A stretch of DNA of 64,000 nt, from the NCBI GenBank assembly GCA_025716855.1, contig JAIXMQ010000058.1:62001-126000 (forward strand). Direction: 5' to 3'. Positions 34,538-46,668 of this stretch are shown piece after piece (the stretch's first letter is position 1; every line of letters begins with the position of its first letter). The notes beneath the pieces are model-generated. The model saw only the letters and a list, made by a program, of their open reading frames with translations, was not told the origin of the DNA and made no database searches. A program made the position numbers and the translations under genes. The DNA comes from Pilaira anomala. Its lineage: Eukaryota; Mucoromycota; Mucoromycetes; Mucorales; Mucoraceae.

Positions 34538-35992
34538 TTGTATTATTCATTCTATTTCCCACCCTTCTCCCCATAAACAATCTCATAATTCCAATCAGTA
34601 TCTATAAACGTTTAATAAATCTCTTTCTCTCTCTTTCGTTTCATCTTATTTTCGTTCTATTAGAAGTATTACATGTTACACGGCCATCGAAAAAAAAAAA
34701 AAGTAGTAGAGGAGCACAATTCATTTAGCGAATATGTGTCATAATAACTACCCGAAATTCAAGTGGTTACACGGTGGGACATAGATTTTCCTCCCTTCCC
34801 CACTCTGGGTATACTTTTTTTTTAATTTTAAATAATGCCACGAATCCATTAAACCTGATGTTTCCCTGTCTTTTTGGAATAGATAATTTTATTTAAAGAT
34901 GTATACATACATGATAACAAAATTAAAGAAAATAAACCGCCTCTTCTTCATCTTATAACTTAAATCACATATAAAGCTACATTTTGCTACCTAGACAGTT
35001 GATGAGAGAAAGATTACGTTAAGATATGAAACACTCACTTTATTAATGGCATTAATATAGATGAGATGTTGTTCTAATTGATAGCTATAGAAAAAAAAAA
35101 TAACGGTCTTCATGATTCTGGCAAAAGTAATAAAATTACATAGTTAAAACCATATTTTAACCCGAAACAAATTATGCAGCAGAGACACATCTTTACAGCA
35201 GAAGAGCACTTAAATTTTGGTATTTTATCCCACATTTAAGCGTAGGTCCATACATTATTGGTCATATCTATTTAATTTGTGGAAATAAAACATTATGAAT
35301 CTCCTATTTATGATCATGATACTTATACCAGCGAAAATACTTTCAACCAGGCATTTGTTGTTTAACTGTATATATATTAAGATTTAATTGGTAAAAAAAA
35401 AAAAAAAAAAAAAAAAAAAGGCTCAAAGTCTATAACTGAATCGATTTCCTTAGCTACACAACTATGCCTACAAAATGTCAGTTGCAAAATTGACTTATCT
35501 GAATTTGAAGAGATCCTTGCCTTGAGATTATTTTAGACTTTGATTAGCATCAATGTATTGTACTCACACTTATTACAAGCGTGAAGTCAATTTTGCTGAA
35601 ACTTCTCAAGTTAATAACTACTCATATTTGATTGCATTAAATGAAATAATTAGGTAATAACTATGCGTACAGTGTTCGATCGAGAAATCAGTTGAAAACA
35701 TTAATCTCTTTTATGTAGTAGAAAGAGCCGCCGATAGAACACCAACAGATACATTCACTGCCTGGAAACATATCCCGAGACTTTAGTAATATAGTACAAG
35801 TCAATGAAATGTTTGCCCCCATCTTTTCCCTCAAAATTATAAATAATTCTTTCATATGTATATAACAGCTTTTTTAAAGTAGCAAGTAAATGTTTTCAAA
35901 TTCTCATGAGAGCCGCTGGAGAGTTTTTATTTTTTTATAAAAATATTTTTATCAACTCATAATATACTGTTTATCATTAAACAGAAATGTAT

Positions 35993-36125
35993 TTAAATCG
36001 TCAATTGTGGCCGATTCGGTTACAACTGGACGATCCTTTTTCACCTATTAACTCTGTGTCAGTTTTGATACACTTTATCTAATTAAATATTTATAAGTAA
36101 TAAAACACGATGTTGACGACATTAG
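35993..36125 (+). repeat. dispersed repeat, second copy
   Basis: Similar to 3893-4010 in the same orientation (TTGTGGCCGATTCGG, CTTTTTCACCTATTAACTCT, TAATAAAACACGATG). Immediately followed at 36200-36460 by sequence shared with 16392-16590, so the two blocks may belong to one longer element. Confidence 0.5.
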
Positions 36126-36963
36126 GTATTACTGCGTCTTTCCTTTATTAAATCTTTTTCATAAATTCATCCTTGACAATTTTGTTGTTAATGAAAAAAA
36201 AAACGATAAGCATGTGATGATAAACCTATGTTTTCAGCTTTGCCATGTTTTACTATATTCTGCCGTAGCCATAAATGAAAAATAAGACATAAATAGTATT
36301 TGCGGCACTAGCTTATTACAAATACATTTTTCATGTATGGCCATATATAGGCTTTTGTTTTTTTAAATTTTATATTACTGTGGCCACAATATGAACGATT
36401 TTTAATTTTAGTCAGTGAAATCAATTCTTTTCAAGATAAGATAACTATAAGTTAAATATATATATATAATTTTTTTTTTTTAGAAAAAATAAATACGTCA
36501 AGGGACAAGAGATATATCAATAGTTTTGACAGCTAAAATCATCTTTTTATGATCGACGGCCATTCGTGGCCGATTTTTTTTTTTTTTTTGAAATAGTATT
36601 GTTAATTAATGTTAAACCAATGTGTTAAATATGTTTCTTTTTACTATGTTTATACTGTTGTAATAGAAAAAATGTACATGTTATACTTAATCTTATGGAT
36701 CAGCTTCAACTACTAGCAATTCGTATAACTGCGGCCTTTAGATCGCGTCCTTGACAAGTTTATTGTAATGTGCACTTGAACTTTAATAAAAAACTAGACT
36801 TTTTTTTTTAAAGTCGCGCAAATAGCCGTAGAACCCTCCAAGGGACTAAATAAGCTAATCCAGGGCCTATTTCAGCCTTTCTGTGTGTGTGTGACAATAA
36901 AAGGAACACAATGTCGTTCCTAACCTACTATTTACATTATTTGATTTGAATAAAAAAATTCAT

Positions 36964-37009
<46 letters not shown>

Positions 37010-39273
37010 AAGTTTTTAATTTATGTTCTTCATAGCCTATTTATTTATTTATAATGATCGAGCTGTTTCAATTAAAGGCTTTTTATTATAAAAAATTGCG
37101 TTAGAAAAAAAAAAAAAAAAAAAAGTCAATTTGTTTAATCTCATAATTTTACTGTATTGTATAGTATCTTTTTCTTCCTGGCTTCTAACTACATTTAAAA
37201 TTGCTCCCTAATCATGCGTGTTCTTTTTTAAGCTTTTCGATTTAATGATCATACCAGTATTTAACTAGTAACGGCTTCACATGTTAAATGAAAAGCCACT
37301 CTTATTTCAAAATTAAAAATAAAGATTAGTGGACCCATTTAACCTTTTGAATACAACAATATACTGTGTAACAGGTTTTTTTTTTAAAAAAAAAAAATGT
37401 GTGTGTATTACAGTAATATAATGCGCCAATCCACCCTTTTTCAGTAACATAATTTCTGAGTAGTAGTGTCTTAATTCCTTAGGTAACAGTTCTTTCAATC
37501 TTGATTTGATAGATCTATCACCATAAAGAAAAAAAAAAAGGAACATTTCCATTCACATTCTAGGGTTTTAATATATTTTACATTTATTGATAGCAAAATA
37601 GCGGCGTGAAAAAAAAAAAAAAATTCTGGTCATTTGAACTAAATAACTTCGATACTACCTTATTTATTATATAGATCAGGTCGGTACCATACTTGGTTGA
37701 ATCTGAAAACCAGAAAATCGGTATTTCCTATTTTTTTCGAAGAAAAGATAATATAATTTGGAATTGCATATCAATTCTACTTTAAAAGTTTAATAACGAG
37801 TAAAGTCTCTTTCATAAATGTATTCTGGACAGTTGAAATATCAAATAATAAGAAAGGAATTGTTTCTAATCTGGTGACCATGTGTTAAGGTGATCATCGG
37901 TGGCTCCCTTTTGGCTACACTAAAAAGTCGCATAGCGTTTTTTTTTTTAATACTCATCAAGTATCGATTTAGCGCAAAAAAAAAAAAGTATAGTTAGGAC
38001 AAGACAAAAGTAACTAGCATCGCCGATTTTGATATTAACAGATTTGGTAAACATTGAACTTGCCCCAATTGACCCCCCCCCTTTTTTTTTCCTTCTAACC
38101 ATACATTAGAAAACAAATTTCGTCCGAATAATGAAAAGAAAAATACATAAGCTTGCTTCTTAATAGACATAGACTATATTTATTTGTCTGTGCATTTTAT
38201 CTAATCCTAACAGCTAACCATAAACAAATGATCAAGTCAGGTAAAAGCTTTTTGACCAGAATATCTGTCTGTACTTTGCTAAATTGTTGACTTTTTCTCG
38301 ATCTAATTTAAGTATACCTGGCCTATTTAGGTAACCTAAATCGGGTTTTTGCACTTTTGCATAGAAAGAATACAACAGAACATTGTGAATTTGATAGCGG
38401 AAAAGTCCGATAGCCGATTAGCAGTTTTAATAAAAAGTAGATGTAGTTTTTTTTTTTTTTTAAAAAAAAAAAACGAAAGAATTGTATTAAACTGTTTGTT
38501 GTTGGAGTAGATAAAAAAAAAAAAAGATAAAAACAAAATTACAAAGATAGAACGCTTGGTGCTTCTGGTTAAATGCAATACTAAAACTGTAATAATGCCC
38601 TTATTTGACAGATCTAAGGCAAATAATGGCGATAATTACCATAAATATATTTTACAAGCCATTCATCGTATTTAAAAAAAAATGTGATTTCTACCGTACT
38701 AAACTAAAATTGATCAAAGATGAATCTTGTGGTAAACTAAAATGTTTGATCTGGACAAAAAGGATAGATGGTCTTTCCTTTCTTTGACTAACTTTCCTGA
38801 TTTAATTTCGAGTAAGTGAAAAAAAAAATAAGATTATTGGTGACACATTCTAAATTATTTTAGTGATGGTATGATATTAAATAAGGAATTCTCCAAGTTA
38901 TTTTGTAGTACAATTATACAAATATATTATAATTTTACTTTTATATAAAATTATGCATATGACAATGTTTTACAAATGCTGATAAATGGTAATTATTTCA
39001 TTTAATTTATGTCTTGTGTAATTTCAACAATTGAGAGTGGACAAGCATCAGAATTTTTCTTGCTCTCATAACGCAAAAAGTTGATGCTCTTTTTTTTTTT
39101 AATTTCGCTCATTCGGATAATACTTCAATTTATCGTTATCAGTACTCTGTAAAAAAAATAATTTTTTTTTTTGTGACATAGCAACTATGAATGTTTTAAA
39201 ATTAGTTTCCATGGTTATAACTTAAAATAACCAAATGAAGCCATAATAATATAAAATAACAGACCACCATCGC

Positions 39274-39311
<38 letters not shown>

Positions 39312-39691
39312 AGGCATAAAATTTAATTGCACATGTTTTTATTGGTAAATTATGAGTAACTTTTCGAGGGACAATCATGTGTTGAGATTATTTTTGATAC
39401 TCGTAAAAAAAAAAAAAAAAATAAAAAAGAAAACAGTCAAGCGTAATTCTGTATACAAATCAGACAGAAGCCAAGAAACAATCTTTTATTTTTCACACGC
39501 CTAGTTACAAATGAAAAGATAAAAACTCTTCTTTTGTTAGCCTCTTCTAAAGCTTACTACCAACAAAATATGCATTGGTTTATTCATTTTTTAAAATAGA
39601 TTACGAAAATAGAAATTTTCATGCTCAAATCATTATGGTTAAGAGTGTTACGAAAGTACTTGGTTTGACAATAATCCCTAGTACCATACAA

Positions 39692-39696
<5 letters not shown>

Positions 39697-39740
<44 letters not shown>
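39697..39740. repeat. T44 homopolymer
   Basis: Longest uninterrupted single-base tract in the window; others are T39 near 36967, T38 near 16629 and A33 near 39277. Confidence 0.85.
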
Positions 39741-39743
<3 letters not shown>

Positions 39744-40933
39744 ATCTACAATTACTATATGTATAATTGAAGAGAGCTAGACTTTAGATTTTTAATTTTT
39801 ATTTCAACGTGGATGGAGGCTATGAATCATTTAAAAGAATAATTTTAATGCTTGCCATTCGTTACTCATATTACGAATTTTTTTGAATAGTACTCGTGTC
39901 ACCAAAGATTAGGAATTAAATCCAATCAAGAGTTGTTATGAAAGGCAGATCAAAAAATTACGGTTTTTTTTTTTGGCTTGATCGATTATCATCCAATCAC
40001 TGTTGTTATCGGAGTGAATATAATATACCTTATCTATTAGAACGAACAGAAAGTGTTGCTACTTCTAGTATAATTCATATGCATACAGTTAATAGAGTGA
40101 TAGAGTTAAATTACATTCTTTGAATAATGTCTTTTATATATTTACAAAAGTAATTTATCAATTCTTATTTATCTATGTTAATACCAAGATCGAGTAAAAT
40201 TATAAGCGTAAAGAAAAGTAAGAAGACCACCACTTTTTTTTTTAATTCACTTTCCGAAATAATCAAAGATTACTTCTGCAAGATATTTGGTTTTATTTAG
40301 TAAAAAACTTCCCTTTTTGACAATTAAGTTGTTTGATGTTTTGTATTATCTTTTTATTAAAATATAAACGCCTATTAACAAGACACGAAAATCAGATTTG
40401 ATAAATCTAATATTATGGTAAGCACCAATCGAGAATAAAAAATCCCTGCTTATTTTTTTCTTTTTCTCGGTTTTTGTGCAAACTAACCCTTAATAAGTAC
40501 AAAAAAAAAAAAAAAAGATTCAATAAATAAAAAGCAAATGATACAAGTAAACTTAGAAACAACCTTTTTAAGAAAGAATTTCTAAAAGGAGAAATAGGAT
40601 GTCAAGTCTTTTCAAGTGATACTTTGACTCTATTTTCCCGTTTTGACTAGCATTCACGCGATCACAACTGGATTGAAGTTGCACGATTGAACACCGTGCG
40701 AAAGATAAACTATTATTATTTTTTTGTACATAAAAAAAAAAAAAAAAAGAAGGTTAATCAATCACATGGTACAAGGTACAACAGAAAATTATAGTTATTA
40801 ATTATCAAGATGACAAGTGAGCTCAAAATTATATAAATATAAACCATTTTTAACTCAATTCTTTTTTTTTTTTTTCTTTAAATCACCTTTTTTTATTTTA
40901 ATATAACTTTCTTTTATATATTTCAATAAAATA

Positions 40934-41755
40934 ATGAAAGACGATATAAACACGACTCCTGTCGTTGATGAAAAATTTGAGCTGGATACTCCTACTGGAT
41001 ATGGAGATGAAAAGAAAGATTTCGATGCTGAAACTTCCAGTCAAACTGCTAGTCAAATTCTTGTAAATGAAGAACGCGCTGCAAACCATAAAATCAATGA
41101 AGAATACCATTTTACATGGCGTTCTGCTATCGTTGGTTCTTTGCTTGGTTGTTTAGTTGGTACGACATTATATAATATTATTAAATAATCATATAAACCT
41201 TGCTTTGCTAACATTTATTTATTATAAAAAAAAAAGCTGCATCAAATACATACCTTGGTTTGAAGATCGGATGGACTTTCGGTGCTTCTTTATTCGGTGC
41301 TATTTTCTCTTTCGCTATCATCAAGCCTTTATCTACAATTGTTCCTCCTAAGTGGGGTGGTGGATACTTTGGTCCCAAAGAAAATTGTTCTGCTCAATCA
41401 GCCGCAACTACTGCAGGCGGTCTTTCTGCTGGTTTTGTTTCAGGTATTCCCGCTATGTATAAGCTTGGTCTTATGACTACTCCCCGTGAAGATGCTGTTG
41501 CTCTTTTACTTTTCACTATCTCTGCTGCTTTCTATGGTTTATTCTTTGCTGTCCCTCTTCGTTCTCACTTTGTTGTAAAGCAAGATCTTACTTTCCCTAC
41601 TCCTCGTGCTGCCGCTATTACTATTTTATCTCTTCATGATACTGTTGAAGGTGAAAAGAAAGCTATGAGAAAGGCCAAATGGATGGGTGCTTTCTTCGTT
41701 GGTACTTTTATCTGGCAAGTTCTTGCACATTTCCTTCCTTTCTTAGATACCAGTA

Positions 41756-41786
<31 letters not shown>

Positions 41787-43227
41787 GTGCAGTCAATTTA
41801 TACTAAACTGAAATTGGTTTATTATAGTTCACATTCTCTTCTACATTGGTACTGCTGCCGGTTATACTCCTTTGGCTAATGCTGACGCTATTTGGGGTTG
41901 GTTCTTCAAATTTGATTTCCCTTTCTTTGGTGCTGGTCTCATGACTCCCGGTAGTACCGTTGTACCTTTCTTTGTCTCTGCAATTATAATTTACGGTATC
42001 ATTGGTCCCGTTCTTGTTGCAAATGGTACTTTTGTTGCTCCTTTCGGTTTCACTGCTGCTGGTGATACCACTAACCGTTTCTTCTTATGGCCTGGTATTG
42101 CTCTCATGACTATCACTTCTTTCACTGAACTTTTCATCCATTACGATTCTCTCTGGCGTGGTGCTAAGGGTGGTGCTCAAGAACTCAAATTGGTCTTCAT
42201 GCGTGGTGTTAACTATTTCCGTCGTATCGTTCTCCGTAGTACATTGACTGAAGAGCAAAACAACAAATATAACTCTTCAGTTGATGAATTAGACATTTTC
42301 ACTCCAGACCAATTAGTTCCTGCTTGGTGGTGGGTCGGTGGAACTTTCATTTCCATTATCTTTACCTGTGCTATTATGGGTTCTTACTTCCACATGCCTG
42401 TTTATCAATCTATTCTTGCTATTATTCTTGCTTTCCTCTTCTCTTTCGTTGGTATTCAAGCCACTGGTGAAACTGATATTAATCCTACTGGTTCCATTGG
42501 TAAAATGTCTCAACTTGTCTTTGCCAAGATGCCTGCTGATACTATTGAACAAGTCATGAGAAATAACTTGATGGCTGGTAATATTTCTGCTTCTGCTGCT
42601 TCTCAAGCTGTTGATATGGTTGGTGATTTAAAGACTGGTCAACTTGTTGGTGCATCTCCTCGTTCTCAATTCTTGGCTCAATTTATCGCTTCTTTCTTTG
42701 CCATTGGCATTGCTGTCGGTCTTTTCATTCTTTTTGCTGATGCTTATCCTTGTATTATTGATCCCGCAATTGATGTTTCTGATTGTGAGTTTGGTTTGGT
42801 TGCTGTTACTGCATGGACCAAGGTTACTCAACTCTTGACCGGTGCTTCTGATCCTCTCTCTACTGGTTCCATTATTGCTACTGTTATTTGTGCTGTTGCT
42901 GCTGTCGCTCTCCCTCTTACTCGTCATTTCTTCGTCCCTCAACAATATCACAGATATTTCCCATCTGCTAGTGCCATTGGTATTTCCATGATTAATCCTC
43001 AACCCGAAGTTCCTTTATCTATGTTCCTTGGTTGGCTCGGTGGTAAGATCTGGATGAAATACAGACCTGCTTCCCATGGCGAGCTCATGTACAGTGTTTC
43101 TGGTGGTTTAATTGCTGGTCAAGGTATCTCTGCCATTATTTTGGCCGTTTTCACTATTACTGGTGTTAAGGGTTCCCTCGTTAAAGGCTCTTGTCTCTAC
43201 GAGGATGGTGAATACTCTTGCCCATAA
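40934..43227 (+). CDS. OPT-superfamily oligopeptide/metal-chelate transporter
   Basis: Proton-coupled importer of small peptides or metal-chelate substrates (PF03169 superfamily). Three exons (40934-41159, 41237-41752, 41828-43227) give 713 residues. A hydrophilic N-terminus of ~60 residues precedes many membrane segments. Family marks include ASNTYLGLKIGWTFGASLFG, then PLRSHFVVKQDLTFPTPRAA, the position where YSL/OPT proteins have a conserved Pro-rich loop. Also visible are HYDSLWRGAKGG and HRYFPSASAIGISMINPQPE near the C-terminus. The sequence is nearer the yellow-stripe-like/short OPT branch than the long Isp4/Opt1 branch, judged by these loops. Start ATG follows a T-rich leader. Codon use is strongly C/T-ending, suggesting high expression. 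Substrate unknown. Confidence 0.9.
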
Positions 43228-44391
43228 ACAGTTATCCATTTTTTATTTTTAAAAAAAAAAAATCCAAATCATTTTACTTCTATCTTTATTTTTTCCCCCT
43301 CTTTCCCCCTCTTTTTTTTAATAACCTACTTAATATAATCTAATAAAATAATCAATGTAATTCTTTTTTTTTTATTATTAATTTACAATTTTCAATAATA
43401 TCGTTTATTTATCAATTATTAGTTAAAGTTGTAAACAGGTGATACAAAGATTCTGCCTTAAATTAGAACAGGGAATTCTTAAATTTTAGCCTAGTGGTTA
43501 CTTTCTCCTGTGAGACCTGATACAATCATTGCTTACTGAATTTTGAGATAAATCAATAGGCCGTTAAAGATAAATTGAAAAAATATTTATTTTTTTGATA
43601 TTTTAAACCAAACAAGAAGTTTATTGAGCCTTTTTTTTTATTTTATGCTAAATACAGTCATTCAGAAGATAAAGTCGCTGATTTTGAGCTCAATGTCGTG
43701 CAAAATAATTGTGTGTTCAAACCCCCCCCCCCCTCCCCCGCTCGTCTCTAATAAGTATGATTACTCTAAACTACTACCAATAAGATTGAATGGTGAAACT
43801 GTGCTTCAGTAGAAATGAGTATATTTAGTAAGTCTATCGACTCTCCATTGAAAGTGTTTAGTGTTATCTTTAGAATAAGCATTAGTAAAGAAAAAAAAAA
43901 GATCTAAAAAGTTGGCTTGAAAAAAAAAAAAGATTCCCGGACAAATAGGCCCCAGTAGTTTTCATCTTATAGAGGAAAGCTGGTATAAAGAGAAATAAAA
44001 CATAAAGCTAGTAGATACCACGCAATTTTTTTTTTAGTCTGTGCTTTAACAAAAAGAGAAAAGGCCATTAAAAAAAAAATGCTTTCTTCTGATAGCTAAA
44101 ATACCAAGAAAGTTGCAATGTAGCTTCAAACACTTGTTTCCAGTACGAAGGGAGTTTTTTTCTGGAAGACAATAACAAGATATTTCATTTTCGAGAGTAC
44201 ACACACTTTATAATATTTATGTAGAAAGAAAAATATATTTTTTTGAAATCTATGTTTTTATTAGGATTTATATTAGACAATGAATCATTAATCTGTGATA
44301 AAACTACTGATATGTATGAGAATGAGGGAAGAGAGATGATGAAATGGTATATTTTTAAAAAAAAAAGAAACAATTGTTGATATACATATAT
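43228..44391. other. intergenic spacer
   Basis: No gene recognised. Contains T and A tracts after the OPT stop and a C-rich run (about 43723-43739). Serves as 3' flank for both neighbours. Confidence 0.4.
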
Positions 44392-44637
44392 TTAGAAATC
44401 ATAGCGTTCAGGTTTATAGGGCCATGGTTGTCCGCTTCTATACTCTTCAGGATCAATTGACCTCTTGTTATGCTCTGGCTGGAATTGATCTTGCATGTCT
44501 TTGTAAAGAGAATTTATAGTTCCTATATGATTTCTTTTAACGCTTATCTGCAATTTATTGTAGTTTATATATAATTTTTGTGGTTTTATTGTTTGAGATA
44601 ACCTTATAAAATAAATGAACAGGTTTTGTTTGTGCAT
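44392..44637 (-). CDS. possible small protein, 81 residues or a last exon
   Basis: An open minus-strand frame whose second half looks coding: ISVKRNHIGTINSLYKDMQD, then HNKRSIDPEEYRSGQPWPY and PERYDF at the stop. The first half (MHKQNLFIYFIRLSQTIK) is AT-rich and may be intron, because a TTGCAG acceptor occurs just before ISVKRN (about 44547). I could not find an upstream exon that joins in frame. The Pro/Trp/Tyr-rich end resembles small mitochondrial proteins in style only. Unrecognised; may be partial. Confidence 0.4.
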   Translation of the reverse strand: MHKQNLFIYFIRLSQTIKPQKLYINYNKLQISVKRNHIGTINSLYKDMQDQFQPEHNKRSIDPEEYRSGQPWPYKPERYDF

Positions 44638-45519
44638 TGTTGTGTAATAAACTTATTTTTCAAAAAGTGTCATTCATATACGCTACTTTTATATATAATT
44701 TAGATTGTTTATAATATGATGATTATAAGAACCAGGTTTCATTATGCCAAGAGTTGTTATTGTTTTTATGTATTAAAATGAGATGCCATTCTATGTATAT
44801 GATCAGTAATTGATCATGATTGGAGAATGGGCCGTGTAACGACGTACAATTCAACTTGAAAGGATATTCACTGATGCAAAAATCATGTGCCAAATGGATT
44901 AAGAGAAAGTGTAGAGCCTTTATTTATCAAATACGTTTATATTGGACCTTTAGGAATTAACTAGATCATAATTTTTCACAAAGATACTTTCTCGTCTCAG
45001 ATGATTGATGAAGCTTTCTGAGTACTCATGTATAAAAAAAGATATTTTCATTGCAGTATGTAAATAAAAATAAGTAGTAACTAAACGCCTGCAACGAAAT
45101 GAGGGATGCAAACTATGTATATTGTGACTTTAAAATACTCAAATCACAACACTTACTACATGTCAAGCAGTAGAGATTAGATATGTGTAGCTTTTAGGAA
45201 TGTATTTTTTTTTTATTTAAATACATTCCTTTTTACATAAAAAATATCTGCCTGGAAGTTATTTTATACATTGTAGGAATTGTACTAGTTTATACAAACA
45301 CTATTAATAAAACATACATTCTCTTTCGAGGATATTTCACGTCAAATTTCAAGTGAATATATTATTAGAAAAAAAAAAAAAAAAAAGGGAGGAAAAAAAG
45401 AAAAAAAAAGTGGGTGTAAAAAAAAAAAAAGGTAAAAAAAAAAAAAAAAAGGAAAAAGAAAAAAGAGTCAATACATGTTATTTTTTTTTTAAAATAGTGT
45501 GGGATAGCTATGTAAGATT
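44638..45519. other. intergenic spacer
   Basis: No gene recognised. Purine-rich A/G tract at about 45370-45465, just beyond the LSM4 stop. Confidence 0.4.
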
Positions 45520-45924
45520 TTATGATCTTGCACCAAGAGCAGTAGAGTTAGCATTAACATTAGAGGCACCTCTACCACCTCTACCACCTCTACTGTTTCC
45601 TCTTCCACCACGAGAGTTGTTGTAGTTATTACTTCCACGTCCACGTCCACGTCCAGCCATATGCCTTTGTCTGTTTTCATCTTCCTTAACCATATCTACA
45701 ATTTCTTCGGGCACATTGAGGTATTTGATTGTATTGCCTCTGATGTAACATTCAGACAATCTCCAAAATTTATCACCATCAGGTGAGGTTTGAATAACTT
45801 CACGTAAAGTTAAATTCATCCAGTTGTCGCAGTTGACTAAATGGCCGTTAAATGTTTCGCCACTTTTGAGTTCGACTAGCATGGGATGACCAGCTGCTGT
45901 ATGTAAGAGTGAGAGAGGAAGCAT
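45520..45924 (-). CDS. LSM4: U6 snRNA-associated Sm-like protein LSm4
   Basis: Subunit of the Lsm2-8 ring (U6 snRNP, nucleus) and the Lsm1-7 ring (mRNA decay, P-bodies). Intronless, 134 residues. Sm1 motif: [20 protein letters not shown] with [10 protein letters not shown]; Sm2 motif: [18 protein letters not shown]. The C-terminal ~45 residues are RGG/Asn/Gly-rich ([26 protein letters not shown]), the usual Lsm4 tail for RNA or P-body interactions. ATG at 45922-45924 gives [15 protein letters not shown], the canonical start. All expected features are present. Confidence 0.96.
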   Translation of the reverse strand: MLPLSLLHTAAGHPMLVELKSGETFNGHLVNCDNWMNLTLREVIQTSPDGDKFWRLSECYIRGNTIKYLNVPEEIVDMVKEDENRQRHMAGRGRGRGSNNYNNSRGGRGNSRGGRGGRGASNVNANSTALGARS

Positions 45925-46577
45925 AGTATGTTGTATGTATAAGAAGGATAGATTGTTGTTAAACTAGATCGTCTGAATACTTCTTTTATTTTTTTATTTG
46001 TGAATCTACTAAAGAACAGCTTTTTTAAATCCTTTTTATTTTTATTGGTTAGTATTTCTCTTCTTCCTTTGTTCTTTGATAATAGATATATACCTAATTC
46101 TTTTTAACGTTTAAATTTTAGAAAAAAAAAAAATTATCAAAAAAGACGTGAAGGGAAAAGTAGCAACCAAAAAAAAAAAAAAAAAAAAAAAAAAAATAGA
46201 TACGTCACGCTCATCATTTTCATTTTTAAAAGGAAGGCGCGTGATTTGAATTTAAAGGTTCAATCAATCATGCGTTTTATGGACAAAAAAGGGGTATATT
46301 ATACTCTTTTTAAGAAGATTCATTCATTACGCGGGATTCAACTTGAAGAAATATGTCTTCAAAGCTTGGATTTGATGGATTTTTCGGGAGCGAACAGAAA
46401 ATGTGTATATTTGTATGCAATGTAATAATACGGGATAATACGCTGATGATCGTTTTGCAAAATACTTGTCATTGTTTAACTGGAAAAAAAGAAACCCTTT
46501 ATTTACAGTTAAATACGGAGGCTATTACATATTCTCAATTCTCACTGACAAGTTCCAAAAAATATAAATATATTTAT
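45925..46577. other. promoter side of LSM4 and 3' flank of HSF gene
   Basis: No secure gene. A long A tract at about 46170-46198 is followed by a CRE-like ATACGTCAC at about 46200-46208. A plus-strand frame at 46353-46583 (GFDGFFGSEQKMC) is too short to support. Confidence 0.35.
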
Positions 46578-46626
46578 TTATGAATGATAATTATTATTAT
46601 TACTAGATTGCATATTGTATTGCCTT

Positions 46627-46668
<42 letters not shown>

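Larger units (their letters stand above)
34452..40933. other. 6.5-kb gene-poor region with repeats
   Basis: No confident gene on either strand. Contents: (AT)n at about 34502-34532; dispersed repeats at 35993-36125 and 36200-36460 (relatives at 3893-4010 and 16392-16590) and a related GGCCGATT-containing piece at 36545-36780; T39 near 36967; A tracts near 39277 and 39405; T44 at about 39697-39740; C8-T9 near 38073. Exon-like scraps near 38595-38670 (MPLFDRSKANNGDNYHK) and 38740-38810 cannot be linked. The last ~80 bp is the T-rich leader of the OPT gene. Confidence 0.45.

Noticed and set aside
38595..38810. Two short coding-like scraps (MPLFDRSKANNGD and a DKKDRWSFLSLTNFPD segment)
   Set aside because: They lie in different frames with stops between and no valid introns; likely chance or old debris.
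42313..43002. Long minus-strand frames rich in Asn, Ser and Arg opposite the OPT gene
   Set aside because: Antisense shadow of a highly conserved membrane protein; composition follows from the sense codons.
43660..43740. Possible tRNA-like TTCAAACC loop before a C-run
   Set aside because: No cloverleaf could be drawn; the acceptor and D-arm pairings are absent. No tRNA or rRNA gene was found anywhere in the window.
46353..46583. Plus-strand 76-residue frame with Cys/His pairs, possibly a BED-type zinc finger
   Set aside because: Too short, no second supporting exon, and spacing of Cys and His does not fit the finger.
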